DNA of 64,000 nucleotides, taken from contig CAZGJA010000021.1 of assembly GCA_964526695.1 (NCBI GenBank), positions 1-64,000 of the forward strand. Reading direction: 5' to 3'. The DNA comes from JABWBH01 sp964526695. Lineage in GTDB: Bacteria; Planctomycetota; Phycisphaerae; UBA1845. Positions 60,650 to 64,000 of this stretch are shown here, one piece after another. Position 1 is the first letter of the stretch. Each line of letters starts with the position of its first letter. Position numbers and translations under genes: made by a program. Below the pieces are notes generated by a model. It saw nothing but the letters and a program-made list of their open reading frames with translations, did not search any database and was not told the origin of the DNA.

Positions 60650-60960
60650 TAGGATAGCAGCCCGTGGTGGAAGTCTGCGGGTCTGGTTCTTCACCCCCGA
60701 CCACATCGGGATTCCCGGCAAATGACCGGCTGGAAAGCCGGTCCCCCAAGCAGAAGTCCTTTTCACCACGGGCTGATAGGCTGTGTTCGGAGCCGCGACC
60801 GTAAGGGAGCGAACCCTAAACAACCGAGCCTCGAACCGGTCTCGGGAAATCGCGCTTCCTTACGGGCGCGGCTCTGATGCGTGACCGCGGGCTGGCGCCG
60901 CACGGCTCTGAAAGCGCCCTTCAACGTCCCTATTCCGACCGGGGATGCCGGTCGGAATAG
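60650..60960. repeat. Nested palindrome region
   Basis: Three inverted repeats overlap or follow one another: CAGCCCGTGGTG near 60658 with CACCACGGGCTG near 60764; GAGCCGCGACCGTAAGGGAG with CG (60790-60811) against CGCTTCCTTACGGGCGCGGC with TC (60853-60874); and CTATTCCGACCGG (60930-60942) with CCGGTCGGAATAG (60948-60960), a perfect 13-bp stem. The stretch lies between the phosphatase and propeller genes. The second pair belongs to the family of the 54886 repeat. Confidence 0.8.
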
Positions 60961-61123
60961 ACGCTTCCTGCGGGATGTTCAGAGGGCAAGCAAGGCAGCC
61001 TTGCGCGAGGGCTTTCTTGCGCGCTGGGTGACGACGTCCGGCGGTTCGTCACCGCTGCGAAGCTGGGATACGATGTGGGCGGGAGCGGTGACGATCGGGC
61101 AAGGTCATTTGGGGGTCGGATCC

Positions 61124-62467
61124 ATGTTGAAATGCGTGTTGGCGGCGGGGGTTTTGTTGTTTTCGGTTCAGGCGACGGCGCAGGCGCCGGACGCGGGGCG
61201 GAACTGGCCTCAGTGGCGTGGCCCGCTTGGAACCGGATCGGCGCCGGCGGGGAATCCTCCCACGGAGTGGAGTGAGGAGAAGAACGTCCGCTGGAAGGCC
61301 GAGATCGCGGGGCGGGCGCACTCCGCGCCGATCATCTGGGGCGACCGCGTGTATCTTCAGACGGCGATCGAAACGCCGAAGGAGGGCAAGCCCGCGGAGC
61401 CTGCCCCGCCCGGCGGATCCCGCGGCGGACCGCAGGGTCGTCCCGGCGGCGCGAAGCCCACGCACCTCTTTCAATTCTCCGTGTTGGCGCTGGACCGCGC
61501 GACCGGCAAGACCGTCTGGCAGCGCGTGGTGCGCGAGGAAGTCCCGCACGAGAGCGGGCACCAGGACGCGTCGCAGGCGTCGGCCTCGCCGGTGACCGAC
61601 GGCAAACTTGTGTTTGCGCATTTCGGCTCGCGCGGATTGTATTGCCTTGATGCGACCAGCGGCGAAGTCAAATGGGAAAAAGACTTCGGCGATATGCGGA
61701 CGCGGAGCGGATTCGGCGAGGGCAGCTCTCCCGCACTGCACGGCGACGTCCTCGTCATCAACTGGGACCACGAAGGCGACGACTTTATTGTTGCACTGGA
61801 GAAGAGCACGGGGAAGGAACTGTGGCGCGCCGCGCGCGACGAGCAAACCTCCTGGGCCACGCCGGTCATCATAGATCACAAAGGCTCGCCGCAGGTGGTG
61901 ACGGCCGCGTCCAACCGGGTGCGAAGTTACGAATTGAAGACCGGGAAGGTTTTGTGGGAATGCAGCGGTCTGACGGCCAATGTGATTCCCACGCCGGTGT
62001 ATGGTCATGGCATGGTGTATGTGACCAGCGGTTTTCGCGGCAGCGCCCTGATGGCGATCAAGCTCGATGAAGCCAAAGGCGACATCAGCGGAGGGACCGC
62101 CGTGGCCTTCACGTATAATCAGGACACGCCGTATGTGCCGTCTCCCGTGCTGACGGGTGAGCGATTGTATTTTCTCCAGGTCAGCACCGGCATATTGACG
62201 TGCCTCAATGCCATGACCGGGGAAAAGCATTATGGTCCGCAGCGGCTCGACACCATCAAGGGCGTGTATGCGTCGCCCGTTTCCGCGCCCGGGCGGGTTT
62301 ACATTGCCGGTCGCAACGGGCATGTTGTGGTGTTCAAGGACGCCGCGACCTTTGAGCTGATCGCCGACAACACACTGGACGACGTCTTTAATGCTTCGCC
62401 CGCCATTGCCGGGGATGAGCTTTACCTGCGTGGGGAGAATCGCTTGTATTGCATTGCCAAGCCGTAG
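61124..62467 (+). CDS. Secreted PQQ-type beta-propeller protein
   Basis: The 447-aa protein has a signal peptide (LAAGVLLFSVQATAQ, cleavage near AQAP) and blades of PQQ-dependent-dehydrogenase type. It reads WPQWRGPLGTGSAPAGNPPT, then repeated 'GDRVYLQTAI', 'LYCLDATSGEVKWEK' and 'LYFLQVSTGILTCLNAMTG' blades. There is no evident catalytic Asp or heme-binding domain, so it is more like BamB-type or planctomycete PQQ-blade scaffolds than a true dehydrogenase. Blade 1 has a Pro/Gly-rich insertion (residues about 85-105). ATG 61124 is chosen from the signal peptide; the longer frame to 60881 adds repeat-derived codons. Confidence 0.85.
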   Translation: MLKCVLAAGVLLFSVQATAQAPDAGRNWPQWRGPLGTGSAPAGNPPTEWSEEKNVRWKAEIAGRAHSAPIIWGDRVYLQTAIETPKEGKPAEPAPPGGSRGGPQGRPGGAKPTHLFQFSVLALDRATGKTVWQRVVREEVPHESGHQDASQASASPVTDGKLVFAHFGSRGLYCLDATSGEVKWEKDFGDMRTRSGFGEGSSPALHGDVLVINWDHEGDDFIVALEKSTGKELWRAARDEQTSWATPVIIDHKGSPQVVTAASNRVRSYELKTGKVLWECSGLTANVIPTPVYGHGMVYVTSGFRGSALMAIKLDEAKGDISGGTAVAFTYNQDTPYVPSPVLTGERLYFLQVSTGILTCLNAMTGEKHYGPQRLDTIKGVYASPVSAPGRVYIAGRNGHVVVFKDAATFELIADNTLDDVFNASPAIAGDELYLRGENRLYCIAKP

Positions 62468-62496
62468 GAGACTGCGGCGGCAGCATGCAGACCGTC

Positions 62497-62565
62497 ATTC
62501 CCGCGCAGGCGGGAATCCAGTAGTTTGTCGACGCGCCCTGGACCCCCGCCTGCGCGGGGGTGACG
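62497..62565. repeat. dRS3-like repeat (third copy)
   Basis: ATTCCCGCGCAGGCGGGAAT at 62497-62516, then about 24 nt of spacer, then TGGACCCCCGCCTGCGCGGG with GGTGACGGG to 62565. It is almost the same as 48628-48698. It lies between convergent genes, near a C9 run at 62609-62617. Confidence 0.87.
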
Positions 62566-62631
62566 GGTTTGGAGTTTGTGGTTTGGTTTCGTCCGGCGGG
62601 CGAGGATGCCCCCCCCCAAGATTGAACGCTG

Positions 62632-63879
62632 TCACTTAAGGTCGCTCGATTCGACGGGATGCACGCGCTTGCCGGCCACGTAGGAGGCCAGCGGCGGCAG
62701 CTTGCCGGAGAGGATGGCCGCCAGCGGGTCTTTCGCGGACTTCTGCTCCAGGGGAACGACGGCCATGTCGGCCCAGCGGCGCGGCGAGAGCGTGCCGACT
62801 TCCTCGCCGAAGCCCAGCGCCTTGGCGCCGTGAATCGTGCCCATGCGCAAAAGCGTCTCGCAGGAGATCTGCGGATGCGATCGACGCACATGGCGCAGCT
62901 CGTCGAGCACGGAAAGCGACGGGTTCGAGGCGAGGCTGTCCGTTCCGATGCAGACGTTGATGCCGCGCGCAAGCATGTCGGCGCAGCGGTGAGGCGGATG
63001 TCCGAAGGCGGCGTGGGTGCGCGGGCAGTAGGCGATGCTGACGCCGCACTCGGCCAGCAGCGCGATCTGCGCGTCGCTGACGTAGTTGACGTGGGCGAGG
63101 AGCAGGCGCGCGTTGAGCAGTCCGCTGCGCCGCAGCAGCTCCACCGGGTCGCAGTCCGCGGCCGCGACCCGCTCGTCCCACACCTTCAGCCCGACCAGAA
63201 ATTCTCGCAGCGGTCCGCTCGCCAGTCGCGCGAACTCCTCCTCGTGCGGGCTTTCGAGCAAGTGAACGCACACGGCCGCGAGGTGCTTTTCCGCCTCTTC
63301 GCCGCAGCGTTTCATGGCGGCCGGCTCGACGGTGTACAGCGAATGCGGCGACACGCCGACGCGGACGCGGGGCGCGGCCCAGTCGCGCGAGAGCGCCGCC
63401 GCCAGCCGCCGCTCCAGCAGCCCGCGACGCTGTCCGATGGCGATCACTTCCCCATAAGACACAGACCGCAAGTACGACCGGGCGAGCATGGGCCGGGTCC
63501 AGTCCGGCGACGACGTGACGTCGCCGACGGTGGTGACGCCGGACGCGAGCGACTGCTCGACGCCGAGCCGCACGGATTCCGCAACGGTGGTCTCATCCGT
63601 CGTCGCGGCGCTGCGCAGTTTCATCAGCCGCGAGAGCCAGTCGATGAGGTCCGGGCCGGGCGAAACCTTGCCGCCCAGGTCGCTGAGGTCGAGGTGCGTG
63701 TGCGCGTTGACGAAGCCCGGCGTGATGACCGCGTCGCCGTAGTCGAGCGTCTCGCCGGTCGTGGTGCGCGGCTTTTTCCACGGGCCGACCTCGACGATGC
63801 GCCCGCCCTCGGCCGCCACGAATCCATCCTCGATCACCGGTCCATCCACCGGCGCGACGTATCTGGCTCGCAGAATCAT
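62632..63879 (-). CDS. Amidohydrolase family protein (chlorohydrolase/SsnA-like)
   Basis: The 415-aa metal-dependent hydrolase of the TrzN/SsnA/guanine-deaminase branch has TPGFVNAHTHLDLSDLGGKV (metal His pair), GVSPHSLYTVEP, HVNYVSDAQIALLAECGVSI, AYCPRTHAAFGHPPH and the catalytic Asp region CIGTDSLASNPSLSVL. It presumably deaminates or dechlorinates a cyclic nitrogen compound, but the substrate cannot be chosen. ATG 63879 overlaps the stop of the upstream gene (ATGA), so the pair is co-translated. Confidence 0.9.
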   Translation of the reverse strand: MILRARYVAPVDGPVIEDGFVAAEGGRIVEVGPWKKPRTTTGETLDYGDAVITPGFVNAHTHLDLSDLGGKVSPGPDLIDWLSRLMKLRSAATTDETTVAESVRLGVEQSLASGVTTVGDVTSSPDWTRPMLARSYLRSVSYGEVIAIGQRRGLLERRLAAALSRDWAAPRVRVGVSPHSLYTVEPAAMKRCGEEAEKHLAAVCVHLLESPHEEEFARLASGPLREFLVGLKVWDERVAAADCDPVELLRRSGLLNARLLLAHVNYVSDAQIALLAECGVSIAYCPRTHAAFGHPPHRCADMLARGINVCIGTDSLASNPSLSVLDELRHVRRSHPQISCETLLRMGTIHGAKALGFGEEVGTLSPRRWADMAVVPLEQKSAKDPLAAILSGKLPPLASYVAGKRVHPVESSDLK

Positions 63880-64000
63880 GTTCCCTCCTTGGATCCCTCG
63901 CGATGATACTCGAAGATCCGGCCGTCCGCCTCAAACCCGAAGGACTGCATCAATCGGCGCGCCGCGGAGTCCTCCGCCGGCAGGCGCGTGACGATCGTCC
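63876..64000 (-). CDS. C-terminal end of a GNAT-type acetyltransferase (partial)
   Basis: The frame runs from the right window edge to TGA at 63876-63878, and its last codons overlap the amidohydrolase ATG. It reads TIVTRLPAEDSAARRLMQSF and then GFEADGRIFEYHREGSKEGT. The 'A-x-R-L-M-x-x-F-G-F' ending is the usual GNAT C-terminus. Only about 41 residues are in the window, so the substrate and full domain are unseen. Confidence 0.6.
   Translation of the reverse strand, partial: TIVTRLPAEDSAARRLMQSFGFEADGRIFEYHREGSKEGT

Noticed and set aside
1..64000. tRNA or rRNA genes
   Set aside because: I looked for T-loop and anticodon-arm patterns and for rRNA-like stretches in the intergenic gaps and saw none. 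A tRNAscan-SE or Infernal run would settle it.

Overview
The window reads as chromosome of a high-GC planctomycete, most likely class Phycisphaerae. This is inferred from family content, not from a marker-gene tree. The clues are two prepilin-like proteins with the N-terminal FTLIELLVVIAIIALL motif and a C-terminal ADSHVEW/ADNHVEW element, three membrane proteins with a 'CGYNLTGLP...CPECG' type zinc ribbon, small 'PFRI' proteins, a dockerin-tailed secreted protein, and an ECF sigma/anti-sigma pair. I found no tRNA, rRNA, CRISPR array, plasmid or prophage module. The accessory character comes from palindromic repeats and one Y1 (REP-associated) transposase.

Layout. 1-6.1 kb: a gene tail, remnants of a minimal nucleotidyltransferase, a papain-like secreted protease, a DUF486 membrane protein, a DUF3352-like/pilin-tail chimera and two zinc-ribbon membrane proteins. 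6.1-9.4 kb: a tight six-gene minus-strand cluster (PFRI protein, retropepsin-like protease, unknown 213-aa protein, PaaA-like diiron protein, second PFRI protein, Uma2 nuclease). 9.7-21.5 kb: an HD-GYP regulator, a 4.2-kb gene for a two-FGE-domain dockerin protein, arrays of palindromes, an amidase-like protein, a sugar-isomerase-like protein, the Y1 transposase inside inverted REP clusters, DUF6614, and a phosphodiesterase lipoprotein. 21.5-28.4 kb, minus strand: folE, an ECF sigma/anti-sigma/secretin-N-domain set, wecB, queG and a LysM protein.

28.7-35.5 kb: a Gld-type ABC exporter set (ATPase, permease, GldG-like, DUF4340). 35.9-43.4 kb: a DUF4190-like protein, tpx, two prepilin-like proteins around a zinc-ribbon protein, and a TadG-like protein with a secreted partner. 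43.9-52.9 kb: an apparently 5'-truncated gene, an S41 peptidase, a zinc-ribbon membrane protein, an M16 peptidase and trpF. 53.2-64.0 kb: a lipase-like lipoprotein, a coiled-coil membrane protein, larC, a small coiled-coil protein, sdhC, a PocR-GAF-PP2C phosphatase, a PQQ-type beta-propeller, an amidohydrolase and the tail of a GNAT acetyltransferase.

Functional themes are envelope and secretion (pilin-like proteins, Gld exporter, LysM, S41 and M16 proteases, secreted FGE/dockerin protein), envelope signalling (ECF, HD-GYP, PP2C) and scattered housekeeping enzymes (folE, queG, trpF, tpx, larC, sdhC, wecB). The most unusual non-coding content is at least six repeat families. They include a 32-nt hairpin, mostly found just after stop codons and showing one compensatory stem change, and ATTCCC-N8-GGGAAT elements like Neisseria dRS3.
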